From NCBI RefSeq assembly GCF_007097145.1, contig NZ_VJVZ01000014.1, positions 62,001-126,000 of the forward strand: DNA of 64,000 nucleotides, read 5' to 3'. How positions within the stretch are numbered: the first letter of the stretch is position 1; each line of letters begins with the position of its first letter. The position numbers and the translations under genes were made by a program. The DNA comes from Flavobacterium zepuense (GTDB lineage Bacteria; Bacteroidota; Bacteroidia; Flavobacteriales; Flavobacteriaceae). Positions 42,219 through 51,083 of this stretch are shown piece by piece. The notes under the pieces are model-generated. The model searched no databases. It was not told the origin of the DNA and saw nothing but the letters and a program-made list of their open reading frames with translations.

Positions 42219-43667
42219 TTATCCTACAGACCCCTCAAGGCTTATTTCCAGCAGCTTTTGTGCTTCAACGGCAAATTCCATTGGCAGTTTGTTTAGTACC
42301 TCTTTACTAAAGCCGTTTACAATAAGTGCAATAGCTTTTTCTGTAGGTATGCCACGCTGGTTGCAGTAAAACACCTGGTCTTCGCCAATTTTACTGGTGG
42401 TAGCCTCGTGTTCTATTTTAGCGGTTGTGTTTTTAGACTCAATATACGGGAACGTATGCGCACCGCAGTTGTTACCCATTAGCAGCGAGTCGCACTGAGA
42501 GAAATTACGTGCATTTTCGGCACGGCTTCCTATCTGTACAAGCCCGCGGTAGCTGTTTTGCGATTTACCCGCACTAATACCTTTAGAGATAATGGTACTC
42601 TTGGTGTTTTTACCAAGGTGTATCATTTTAGTACCGGTATCGGCCTGCTGGTAGTTATTGGTAACGGCTATCGAATAAAATTCGCCTACCGAGTTATCGC
42701 CTTTAAGGATACAGCTTGGATATTTCCAGGTAACGGCAGAGCCGGTTTCTACCTGTGTCCATGATATTTTAGCGTTCTTTTCGCAAAGGCCGCGTTTGGT
42801 TACAAAATTGTATACCCCGCCTTTACCTTCTTTATTGCCCGGGAACCAGTTTTGTACAGTGCTGTACTTAATTTCGGCATCGTCCATAGCAATAAGCTCT
42901 ACCACGGCAGCGTGAAGCTGGTTCTCGTCGCGGCTTGGTGCCGTACAGCCTTCAAGGTAGCTAACATAGCTGCCTGCATCGGCAACTACAAGCGTACGCT
43001 CAAACTGGCCGGTACCCGCCTGGTTGATACGGAAGTAGGTAGACAGTTCCATAGGGCAACGAACCCCTTTAGGGATGTAGCAAAACGAACCGTCGCTAAA
43101 TACAGCCGAGTTAAGGGCTGCATAAAAGTTATCTTTTTGCGGTACTACGCTGCCTAAATATTTTTTAACCAATTCCGGATGCTCTTTAATAGCCTCTGAA
43201 ATCGGACAAAAAATGATGCCTTTTTCAGCCAGTGTTTTCTTGAATGTTGTAGCTACCGAAACAGAATCAACCACAATATCCATTGCTACGTTGTTCATCA
43301 TCTTTTGCTCGTCTATAGAGATGCCCAGTTTTTTGTACATCGCTAACAACTCAGGGTCTACATCATCAAGGGTTTTATTGGCATCTATTTTTTTAGGTGC
43401 CGAATAATATGATATTGCCTGAAAATCAGGTTTTTGGTAATGCACATTAGCCCATTCAGGCTGCGTCATTTGTGTCCATGCGCGGTACGCCTCAAGGCGC
43501 CATTCGGTCATCCATTCAGGCTCCTCCTTCTTTTTAGAAAGCGCTCGAACAATGTCTTCATTAAGCCCGTTGGGGAATGTATCACTCTCTATGTCAGTAT
43601 AAAAACCGTACTCGTACTCCTTGGTTTCGAGCTCGATCTTTAAATCATCTTCTGTATACTTGTTCAT
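42219..43667 (-). CDS. sufB: Fe-S cluster assembly protein SufB
   Basis: A 482-residue scaffold subunit. Diagnostic blocks are [10 protein letters not shown] near the start, [24 protein letters not shown], the cysteine-bearing L-E-G-C-T-A-P and the final [11 protein letters not shown]. It accepts sulfur from a SufS/SufE-type donor; those genes are not in this window. It lies between sufA and sufC in the suf operon. Confidence 0.97.
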   Translation of the reverse strand: MNKYTEDDLKIELETKEYEYGFYTDIESDTFPNGLNEDIVRALSKKKEEPEWMTEWRLEAYRAWTQMTQPEWANVHYQKPDFQAISYYSAPKKIDANKTLDDVDPELLAMYKKLGISIDEQKMMNNVAMDIVVDSVSVATTFKKTLAEKGIIFCPISEAIKEHPELVKKYLGSVVPQKDNFYAALNSAVFSDGSFCYIPKGVRCPMELSTYFRINQAGTGQFERTLVVADAGSYVSYLEGCTAPSRDENQLHAAVVELIAMDDAEIKYSTVQNWFPGNKEGKGGVYNFVTKRGLCEKNAKISWTQVETGSAVTWKYPSCILKGDNSVGEFYSIAVTNNYQQADTGTKMIHLGKNTKSTIISKGISAGKSQNSYRGLVQIGSRAENARNFSQCDSLLMGNNCGAHTFPYIESKNTTAKIEHEATTSKIGEDQVFYCNQRGIPTEKAIALIVNGFSKEVLNKLPMEFAVEAQKLLEISLEGSVG

Positions 43668-43676
43668 TTTTAGTTT

Positions 43677-43818
43677 GGTTTCAGGTTTAAAGTTTCAGGT
43701 TTAAAGTTGCTTACTCTTGCCTTAAACTGCAACTGAAATTATTATTGTGATTAAGTTTCAGGTTTAAATTTCCATGCTGGCGGGCAACCTGAAACTTTAA
43801 ACCTGAAACTTTAAACTT
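43677..43818. repeat. TTTCAGG inverted repeat in the sufA-sufB spacer
   Basis: Left arm 43677-43710 (GGTTTCAGGTTTAAAG twice, then TTGCTTACTC), an internal copy at 43753-43770, and right arm 43786-43818 (ACCTGAAACTTTAAA repeated). The bases after the left arm (TTGCTTACTC ... GAAATTATTATTGTG) resemble those after the left arm near the four-helix-bundle gene. Confidence 0.7.
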
Positions 43819-43820
43819 TT

Positions 43821-44150
43821 TTAAAGAGAAAAACTCTCCCCACAACCGCAGGTGCGGCTTGCGTTAGGGTTGTTGAAAACAAAGCCTTTGCCGTTAAGGC
43901 CACCGCTAAACTCCAGTATAGTACCGGCAAGGTACAGTACACTTTTTTTATCTACGGCTATTTTAACGCCATTGTCTTCAAATACTTTATCATTTTCGCT
44001 TAGCGCATTGTCAAATTTTAATTCATATGACAAGCCTGAACATCCTCCACTTTTAACGCCTACCCTTATATAATCGGTAGTAGCGTTAAAGCCGTCATCT
44101 TCCATAAGCATGACAGCTCTTTTCTTTGCCGAATCAGAAACTTTTATCAT
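43821..44150 (-). CDS. sufA: A-type Fe-S carrier protein (SufA/IscA family)
   Basis: A 109-residue carrier that passes Fe-S clusters to target proteins. The three conserved cysteines are present: S-G-G-C-S-G-L-S-Y and the C-terminal R-T-C-G-C-G-E-S-F. It is the first gene of the suf operon; a good promoter lies upstream. I call it sufA from context; the domain itself does not separate SufA from IscA. Confidence 0.88.
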   Translation of the reverse strand: MIKVSDSAKKRAVMLMEDDGFNATTDYIRVGVKSGGCSGLSYELKFDNALSENDKVFEDNGVKIAVDKKSVLYLAGTILEFSGGLNGKGFVFNNPNASRTCGCGESFSL

Positions 44151-44183
44151 AATCTAAACCTTATTATTAGTGTAAATTTTGTG

Positions 44184-44212
44184 CAAAGATACCACATTTT
44201 TGCGTAATGCAA
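44184..44212 (-). promoter_or_regulatory. Putative promoter of the suf operon
   Basis: On the minus strand: TTG (complement of 44210-44212), 18-base spacer, TATCTTTG (complement of 44184-44191). The sufA start lies 33 bases downstream. Confidence 0.6.
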
Positions 44213-44324
44213 CAGGCGGTACCCTTTTTATGCATATGCTTGTATAAGCAAGAGTTATGCCCATTGTATGCTTAAACCCCGCTTTTATTTTTGTTAGACG
44301 CAACGGGAGCACTATAAATAAGAA

Positions 44325-44347
44325 AAAGGCTTCAAAATGAAGCCTTT
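44325..44347 (-). terminator. Terminator of the type B T9SS gene
   Basis: AAAGGCTTC (44325-44333) pairs with GAAGCCTTT (44339-44347) around AAAAT, with A residues on the plus-strand side giving a short U-tract. It lies about 22 bases behind the minus-strand stop. Confidence 0.75.
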
Positions 44348-44369
44348 CCATAGAAATATCGGGTTTGAG

Positions 44370-47234
44370 TTAGTTAATTTGCCTGTTTATATAAATCCAC
44401 CCTGTTTTGCTGTTACCGCTTTCAGGTTCAATTACATAGTAGTAAGTGCCTGTTGGCAGGTCTTTATTGTCGTCGGTCTGGCCATACCACTCATCGGTAT
44501 AATTATTTTTGTTATATACCTGCATGCCGTAACGGTTGTAAATACTCAGTTTGTGTACTTTAAGATAAGTCAGATCAAAATTATCATTGAGGTCATCACC
44601 GTTAGGCGATATACCCTTTTGTATGTCGCAATTACCGGTTGTAATGGTAATAGGGCTAACAGCACTACAGCCTTGGGTATTTTGGGCGCGTACAAAAGCA
44701 ATAGTGCCGTTGTAGCTTTGCGGGTTTGCAATGGCATTCACGGCCTGCTGTGCATCGGCCTCCGTTGCATAGTAGTCAAATTCTAATCCGCTTAATCCTG
44801 ATACAGCATCGGTAAGGTTAAAAGGCGCACAGCCAATTAGCTGAAGGTCGTCCAAAAACGGAACATCAATCACCTGCAACGAGAAGTTGCTTACAACATA
44901 ACAACCGTTGCCGTTACTTACCCTTGCATAAATGGTTTGTGGGTTAGTAGTATTGATAAAACTTTGCGTATTAGCGATAGCATTTGTAGCAATATCGGCA
45001 TCAGCCTGAGAGGTATAGTAGGCTATGGTTACATTAGCCTGTCCCTGTAGCAACACTGTATCCTGTTGCGATAGGTTAAATGATGTAAAACCATCCTGAA
45101 CATCGGTATCGCAAAGCTGAAGCGCAGGAGCCTGCACAGCTACGGGAGCCGGTAGCGTAATAAGGCTGAATGATGTTGTGCCAAAGCAGCCTGTATTGGT
45201 ATCCTGTACCCTTACATAAATGGTTTGCGGGTTGGCAGTACTGGTATAGCTTTGTGGTGTTGCTATGGCATTTGTAGCAGCATCGGCATCGGCCAGGCCG
45301 GTGTAATAAGAAACAACCGCGTTTGCCTGCCCCTGTAGCAGGGATGCATCCTGCTGCGATAAATTAAATGCCGTAAAACCATCCTGTGTGCCGGTATCGC
45401 AGGCCGAAAGGTTAGGTACCTGCGGTGGTACGGGAGCAGGTACAATTTGCAAATCAAACTGTGTAGTTGCATAACAACCGCCCCCTGCTACATCTACCCG
45501 CACAAAAACAGTTTGCGGGCTGGTAGTGTTTGTAAAACTTTGTGGTGCAGCTATGGCGTTAGTTGCAGTATCGGCATCGGCCTGGCTGGTATAGTAGTTT
45601 ATTGTTGCTCCTGGCTGGCTTTGCAGCAATGCAGCGTTTTGTACCGTAAGGTTAAATATGGCAGTGGTTGTACCGCAAAGTTGCAGATTAGGCAATGTAG
45701 GCAGTACCGGGGCTGGGGCTATCTGCAAAGTAAAATGGTTAATTTGCCACTTGGTGGGCGATACCTGTACCCGTGCATAAATAACTTGTGGATTGGTAGT
45801 ATTGGTAAAAGCCTGTGGGCTTGCAATAGCATTAGTGCCTGCATCGGCATCAGTAGGGGTGGTGTAATATGTTATTGTGGCATCGGGCAGGCTTTGCTGC
45901 AATACCGCCGTTTGGTTGGTAAGGTTAAACGGAGCCGTATTACCTTCGGCACATACAGTCAAAGGATCTGAATCTCCTAATTTAATGACCCACGCGTCAT
46001 TTTGGTTGGAATGGTTACCGTCTACATATTCATTATCAGAGTATGACCATCCTGCCAAAAGATAACCGTTATCAGATGTTTGGTAAAACGTAAATAAGAA
46101 ATCGCTGTTATTACCTCCATAGGTTTTTTCGTTAAGCAGGTCGCCATTTTCGGCTACTTCAAAGATCCAGAAATCACCTGGGTAAAAAAAGGTAATAACA
46201 TCGGTTAATGGTTCAGTACGGCCACCTATCATATAAGTTCCCTGGGGCGTACGGTATAGGGCACTACCGCGATTATCGGTCTCATTACCGTATGATTTTT
46301 CCCAAAGCAGGCTGCCCTGTGCATCAAGTTTTAGCAGCCACGTATCATAACTGCCAAAAGACTCTGATTTATTACCGCCAGACCCATAAGTACCTGCCAA
46401 AACCAAAAAACCCCCGTCAGGTGTTTCTACAATGTCATTAAAATCATCAAAATAAGTTGTTCCATATAATTTTTGCCATAGTACGGCACCGGTAGTATTT
46501 ATCTTTACTATCCACACATCCTGGCCGCCCTGCCCAACAACCATACTGTTGTTTCCGGCTATAGATGATCCTCCAAAAATATAATTACCGTCGGATGTTT
46601 CTTTAATACGCCAGGCAACGTCGGCATTCAGGCCCGGACCACCGTAAGTTTGCTCCCATGCGGTAGTACCATTTGCATTTAATTTAACAATAAGTGCATC
46701 ATAGCTAACATTAAAACCGGGCGAATACCTTTCGCCTGCAACAAGATAGCCGCCGTCGGATGTTTGTGTAATGCTTTGCCCGTTAAGGCCAATTATGTTT
46801 TTTGCCCATACCACGTTGCCGTTGGTATCAAATTTAACAACAAGTGCATTTTTATCAGGGGGGTTAGGCAGCGGTATATCGCCATTAAAAGAAGTGGTAG
46901 ACCCGGTAATAATAAAGCCCCCATCGGTAGTTGGAGTAACAAATTCTACCCAGTCGTTCCAGGTCCCGCCAAATGTGGTCTTCCAGATAACATCGCCCTG
47001 CGGCGATAACTTAACGATCCAGATATCGTCGGCACCATTATTGTCCTCAACATCACCGTTAGTAGATGCAGCAATTCCGGCCATGATATAATTGCCATCA
47101 GTAAGTTGTGTGATGCCGTAGGCCGAATCCTGGTTTGTGCCCCCAAGCACTTTTTGCCAATGCAAATCAGGAATCTGCGCGTAGGATAACGCAGATACAA
47201 TGAGCAGAAGCGCCATGTAAGTAATTTTTTTCAT
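44370..47234 (-). CDS. Large secreted propeller-like protein with T9SS type B sorting domain
   Basis: A 954-residue secreted protein. Signal peptide about 1-19 (S-Y-A-Q). Residues about 20-420 contain seven to eight repeats of the form W-x-K-x-x-G-G-x-x-x-D then D-G-G-Y/F-I-x-x-G, likely a beta-propeller. Residues about 430-870 hold five repeats of about 85 residues with N-L-S-Q-Q-D..L-L-Q-G-Q-A-N and Y-Y-T-S-Q-A-D-A-D-x-A-T-N-A-I-A. The last 85 residues (from G-I-S-P-N-G-D-D-L-N-D) are the gliding-motility-type C-terminus (type B signal). A surface adhesin or matrix role is inferred. Confidence 0.88.
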   Translation of the reverse strand: MKKITYMALLLIVSALSYAQIPDLHWQKVLGGTNQDSAYGITQLTDGNYIMAGIAASTNGDVEDNNGADDIWIVKLSPQGDVIWKTTFGGTWNDWVEFVTPTTDGGFIITGSTTSFNGDIPLPNPPDKNALVVKFDTNGNVVWAKNIIGLNGQSITQTSDGGYLVAGERYSPGFNVSYDALIVKLNANGTTAWEQTYGGPGLNADVAWRIKETSDGNYIFGGSSIAGNNSMVVGQGGQDVWIVKINTTGAVLWQKLYGTTYFDDFNDIVETPDGGFLVLAGTYGSGGNKSESFGSYDTWLLKLDAQGSLLWEKSYGNETDNRGSALYRTPQGTYMIGGRTEPLTDVITFFYPGDFWIFEVAENGDLLNEKTYGGNNSDFLFTFYQTSDNGYLLAGWSYSDNEYVDGNHSNQNDAWVIKLGDSDPLTVCAEGNTAPFNLTNQTAVLQQSLPDATITYYTTPTDADAGTNAIASPQAFTNTTNPQVIYARVQVSPTKWQINHFTLQIAPAPVLPTLPNLQLCGTTTAIFNLTVQNAALLQSQPGATINYYTSQADADTATNAIAAPQSFTNTTSPQTVFVRVDVAGGGCYATTQFDLQIVPAPVPPQVPNLSACDTGTQDGFTAFNLSQQDASLLQGQANAVVSYYTGLADADAATNAIATPQSYTSTANPQTIYVRVQDTNTGCFGTTSFSLITLPAPVAVQAPALQLCDTDVQDGFTSFNLSQQDTVLLQGQANVTIAYYTSQADADIATNAIANTQSFINTTNPQTIYARVSNGNGCYVVSNFSLQVIDVPFLDDLQLIGCAPFNLTDAVSGLSGLEFDYYATEADAQQAVNAIANPQSYNGTIAFVRAQNTQGCSAVSPITITTGNCDIQKGISPNGDDLNDNFDLTYLKVHKLSIYNRYGMQVYNKNNYTDEWYGQTDDNKDLPTGTYYYVIEPESGNSKTGWIYINRQIN

Positions 47235-47832
47235 TGCAATTTGTTTTTTTGGTGATTAACTTTTTCATTACAAATAACTTACTATAAAATAAATTTTAAT
47301 GGTCGGTTTGAGTATATGCCACTTCTCAATTAGTATTGGCAGTATTTAAATTAGTATTTGTAAGAAAATGTGGATTTGATGATTCGGGATTTGGTTATTT
47401 GGAGAACCGGGGATTTGATAATTTGTTGATTTGTGGATTTGGTTGTTGGAGAACCGAGGATATGATAATTTGGATATATGGTTATTTGGTCTGTGGTCGG
47501 AAAATCAAATAACCAAATCCCCGAATAACCAAATTAACTTTTTGAAGGTGGAGTTAATCAAATAACCAAATCCCCAAATTATCAAATTAACTTATAAAGC
47601 CAATTCCAAAGTCCGAAAGTGAAATATTAAGCATTTTTTTGAAGGGGGATTTGTTAATTTGTGGATTTGGTTATTTGTTTAAAATTGTATGCTGAACTCG
47701 AAGTCCAAAAGTGAAATATTAGGCCATTTTTTTTGTTATAAATTTTTGGTTTGGTCGAATTACCAAATCCACAAATTCCCGAATCCACTTTTTTTTGCCT
47801 AATTTGCATCATCAAAACAAACAAGCTTTACA
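47235..47832. repeat. Intergenic array of ATTTGGTTATTTG-type repeats
   Basis: No gene is seen in about 600 bases. From about 47370 to 47690 words such as GGATTTGGTTATTTGG and GATTTGATAATTTG alternate with their complements (AAATCAAATAACCAAATCC, CAAATTATCAAATTAAC), allowing several hairpins. Two copies of the dispersed repeat AAGTCCRAAAGTGAAATATT lie at 47609-47628 and 47701-47720. Confidence 0.6.
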
Positions 47833-48693
47833 ATGAAATTATACCCTATAGAAAGTGGCAATTTTAAGTTGGATGGCGGCGCTATGTTTGGCGTTGTGCC
47901 AAAATCGATATGGAATAAAACCAACCCTGCCGATGCTAACAACCTGATAGACATGGCCGCACGTTGCCTTCTTATAGAAGATGGCGACCGCCTTACTCTG
48001 ATAGATACCGGTATGGGCAACAAGCAAAACGACAAGTTTTTTGGCTACTATTCGCTTTGGGGCGACCATAGCATAGATAAATCGCTGGCACAGTGGGGGT
48101 TTAATCGTGATGATATTACCGACGTTTTTTTAACCCACCTGCATTTTGACCATGTTGGCGGTGCCATACAATGGAACAAAGACCGAACAGGCTATGAACC
48201 GGCCTTTAAGAATGCCCATTTCTGGACGAACGATAACCATTGGGAATGGGCCACCAAGCCTAACGCCCGTGAAAAGGCATCGTTCCTGTCAGAAAATATA
48301 CTGCCCATGCAGCAAAGTGGTCAGCTTAAGTTTGTTAACCGCCCTGAGGGTGCGTTTTTAGAGCAGTCGGAACTTAGTTTTGGCATCCTGTTTGCCGATG
48401 GCCATACCGAGAAGCAAATGCTGCCCCACATAAATTACAACGGTAAAACCATTGTATATACTGCTGATTTACTGCCCACTGCCGGGCACATACCGCTGCC
48501 TTATGTAATGGGGTATGATACCCGCCCGCTGTTAACCATAGATGAAAAGGAGAAGTTTTTAAACGAGGCGGCCGATAACGGTTATTACCTAATGCTTGGG
48601 CATGATGCGCACAACGAGATAATTACGGTACAAAAAACAGATAAAGGCGTGAGGCTCAAAGAAGTTTTTACCTGTGCAGATATACTAATTTAA
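47833..48693 (+). CDS. MBL-fold metallo-hydrolase (YtnP/lactonase-like)
   Basis: A 286-residue metallo-beta-lactamase-fold enzyme with the metal-binding motif T-H-L-H-F-D-H-V-G-G, a later A-D-G-H-T, Y-T-A-D-L-L and L-G-H-D-A-H. The layout resembles YtnP and AiiA-like proteins, some of which open acyl-homoserine lactones, but the substrate cannot be told from sequence. No signal peptide. It stands alone behind the repeat array. Confidence 0.8.
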   Translation: MKLYPIESGNFKLDGGAMFGVVPKSIWNKTNPADANNLIDMAARCLLIEDGDRLTLIDTGMGNKQNDKFFGYYSLWGDHSIDKSLAQWGFNRDDITDVFLTHLHFDHVGGAIQWNKDRTGYEPAFKNAHFWTNDNHWEWATKPNAREKASFLSENILPMQQSGQLKFVNRPEGAFLEQSELSFGILFADGHTEKQMLPHINYNGKTIVYTADLLPTAGHIPLPYVMGYDTRPLLTIDEKEKFLNEAADNGYYLMLGHDAHNEIITVQKTDKGVRLKEVFTCADILI

Positions 48694-48767
48694 TGTTAAT
48701 ACTTATCTTCGTGTAACAAATTCGGGATAATTTAGACCAATTTTTCAAAAAGTAACATAACTCAGTA

Positions 48768-50372
48768 ATGAAATTTAAATCCATTTACCTTTCGGCTGCC
48801 TTAGCACTATTTCTTGTTAGCTGTGGCGCCTCTAAAAAAATTACGGCCGAACCTCTTGCCATAACAACCCCAATTACAGCTAAAAAGGCTAAACTTGGCG
48901 AAGACCAGGAAAAACGCTGGAGCGACCTGGACCTTTTAAGGGATACCATTCCGGGTATGAGCGTAGACCGTGTTTACGAGATATTAAAAGACCGCAAAGC
49001 CAAAAAAATTATTGTTGGTGTAGTAGACTCAGGTGTTGATATAGAGCACCCAGACCTTAAAGATGTTATCTGGACGAACACTAAAGAGATAGCAAACAAC
49101 GGTATAGACGATGATAAGAACGGCTATATTGATGATATTCACGGTTGGAACTTCCTTGGCGATATAGAACACGAAAACATGGAGTTTGTGCGTATCCTTA
49201 AAAAAGGCGACGACGGCAGCGAAACGTATAAAAGGGCTAAAAAAGAGTACGATGAGCAGGTTAATGAGGCTAAAGCCGGTAAACAGCAGATGGACTTTAT
49301 CTTAAAAGCAGATAAAACTTTTGTGGAAAAAACAGGCAAAACCAACTATACGGTTGATGACCTTAAAAAACTTGAGCTAACAGATCCTACACAAAAGGCT
49401 ATTAAACAAAGGTTTGAGCAAATATTGGCTAACGTAAGCCGCGAAGACCTTGTTAAACAGCTTAACGATGGTGTTGAACATTATGACAGCGAGCTTAAAT
49501 ACCACCTTAATAAAGAGTATGATGCCCGTAAGATACTTAACAACAACCCAGACGACTGGAATACTAAAAGCTACGGTAACAATAACGTAATTGGCCCTGA
49601 AAAAGAAGGTGCTAAGCACGGTACGCACGTTGCAGGTATTATTGCGCAGGGCAGGGGTAACAACCTGGGCGGCGATGGTGTTGCTACAAGTGTTGTAGAA
49701 ATTATGGCCGTTCGTGCCGTGCCGGATGGCGATGAGTACGATAAAGATGTGGCACTGGCATTACGCTATGCTGTAGATAACGGTGCTAAAGTAATCAACG
49801 GTAGTTTTGGTAAATACTATGCAACACACAGCGACTGGGTATATGATGCTATTAAATATGCTGCCGAAAAAGATGTACTTATTGTATTTGCTGCCGGTAA
49901 CGAAGGTTTAGATCTTGATAACGAAAGCGGCGAGCGTTACCCTAACGATGATAAAAATACACTTACTGAATATACGGATAATATCTTAACTATTGGCGCA
50001 CTTACCTATGAGTACGGCCCTGAGCTGGTTGCCGATTTCTCTAACTACGGAAAAACCAAGGTAGATGTTTTCTCTCCTGGTGTGCGTATTTATGCTACAA
50101 CACCTAACAATACCTATTCATTCCTTCAGGGAACATCAATGGCATCGCCAAATGCGGCTGGTGTAGCGGCGCTTATACGCGCGTACTACCCAACGCTTAA
50201 GTCTGCGCAGGTAAAACAAATTATCATGCAGTCCGGCCTTCCTATTAACTTTGATGTTGTTTTAGGTGGAAACCCTGAGAACACAAAGCCATTTGCTGAA
50301 ACATCACGTTCAGGTAAAATTGTAAATGCTTACAATGCTATTATCCTGGCCGACCAAATGTCAAGAAAATAG
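48768..50372 (+). CDS. Subtilisin-like (S8) serine protease, lipoprotein
   Basis: A 534-residue protease. The lipobox is L-V-S-C-G (cysteine 19). The catalytic triad is D87 (V-V-D-S-G-V-D), H287 (K-H-G-T-H-V-A-G) and S457 (G-T-S-M-A-S-P). The D-H distance of 200 residues is much longer than in subtilisin; a charged helical insert (about 125-265) explains it. This insert is seen in Bacteroidetes S8 proteases. Predicted to be anchored in the outer membrane. Followed by a strong terminator. Confidence 0.9.
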   Translation: MKFKSIYLSAALALFLVSCGASKKITAEPLAITTPITAKKAKLGEDQEKRWSDLDLLRDTIPGMSVDRVYEILKDRKAKKIIVGVVDSGVDIEHPDLKDVIWTNTKEIANNGIDDDKNGYIDDIHGWNFLGDIEHENMEFVRILKKGDDGSETYKRAKKEYDEQVNEAKAGKQQMDFILKADKTFVEKTGKTNYTVDDLKKLELTDPTQKAIKQRFEQILANVSREDLVKQLNDGVEHYDSELKYHLNKEYDARKILNNNPDDWNTKSYGNNNVIGPEKEGAKHGTHVAGIIAQGRGNNLGGDGVATSVVEIMAVRAVPDGDEYDKDVALALRYAVDNGAKVINGSFGKYYATHSDWVYDAIKYAAEKDVLIVFAAGNEGLDLDNESGERYPNDDKNTLTEYTDNILTIGALTYEYGPELVADFSNYGKTKVDVFSPGVRIYATTPNNTYSFLQGTSMASPNAAGVAALIRAYYPTLKSAQVKQIIMQSGLPINFDVVLGGNPENTKPFAETSRSGKIVNAYNAIILADQMSRK

Positions 50373-50391
50373 TAGGTACTGCCTATAATAT

Positions 50392-50425
50392 AAAACCCCA
50401 AGCCGTAATGGTTTGGGGTTTTTTG
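50392..50425 (+). terminator. Terminator of the S8 protease gene
   Basis: AAAACCCCAAGCC (50392-50404) pairs with GGTTTGGGGTTTT (50410-50422) with one wobble pair; T residues follow. Confidence 0.85.
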
Positions 50426-50512
50426 TTTGTTTAGTAGATATGTACTATGTAATATTTTTACTGATGATTCAGATATTAAAGCTATCACACTAGTAAAGAG
50501 TGGATTAAAACT

Positions 50513-50977
50513 TTAGTCTTTAACTTGTTTAACTAAATCTGAAAGTTCGCCGTGTACCTCTAACCTAAAACTGGTTTCATCTTTAGGGGCAGGGGGCCAA
50601 AACTCAACCATATAAGATTTTGTTTTGCCGCCTTTAAGCTTAAACTCAAGATTGTGAGGGTTAGTGTTTATGCCCATAGACATTGCGATCTTAACATAAT
50701 ATTTGTTGTTTTTGCTGTCAACCAGTTTAACGGTTTCAAAATCAATAGGCTGCTCTTCCTCGGTATTGTTCTTAAATTCAAACATAACCGTCCTAAATCG
50801 GCTATCGCCTTTAGCAATAGTTGTTTTGCCATTTTCGGCATCCGATATCTTCGTGGTTTTTATACGTGTCATCCTAAAATCCACTCCGGCAGAGTAGGGT
50901 TGGTAGTCCATCTCTATTTTTTGTGCCGATGCCGTACAGATAATAAATAAGGTTAACAGGGTAAATAGTTTCTTCAT
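50513..50977 (-). CDS. Small secreted protein of unknown function
   Basis: A 154-residue protein with a signal peptide (cleavage after A-S-A, about 18). The mature part is predicted to be mainly beta strand, with F-E-F-K-N-N-T-E-E-E-Q-P-I-D-F-E-T-V in the middle; this resembles the immunoglobulin-like DUF4352-type proteins, but I cannot assign a family. No operon partner. Confidence 0.65.
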   Translation of the reverse strand: MKKLFTLLTLFIICTASAQKIEMDYQPYSAGVDFRMTRIKTTKISDAENGKTTIAKGDSRFRTVMFEFKNNTEEEQPIDFETVKLVDSKNNKYYVKIAMSMGINTNPHNLEFKLKGGKTKSYMVEFWPPAPKDETSFRLEVHGELSDLVKQVKD

Positions 50978-51083
50978 AAATAAGGTTTAAGAGTTGGTGC
51001 TGACTAAAATACAAATTTTAACATAGTGTTTTATAACAGGTTAAAAAAAATCTTTCACAATTATTTAGCTGAAGTTTAAACGA

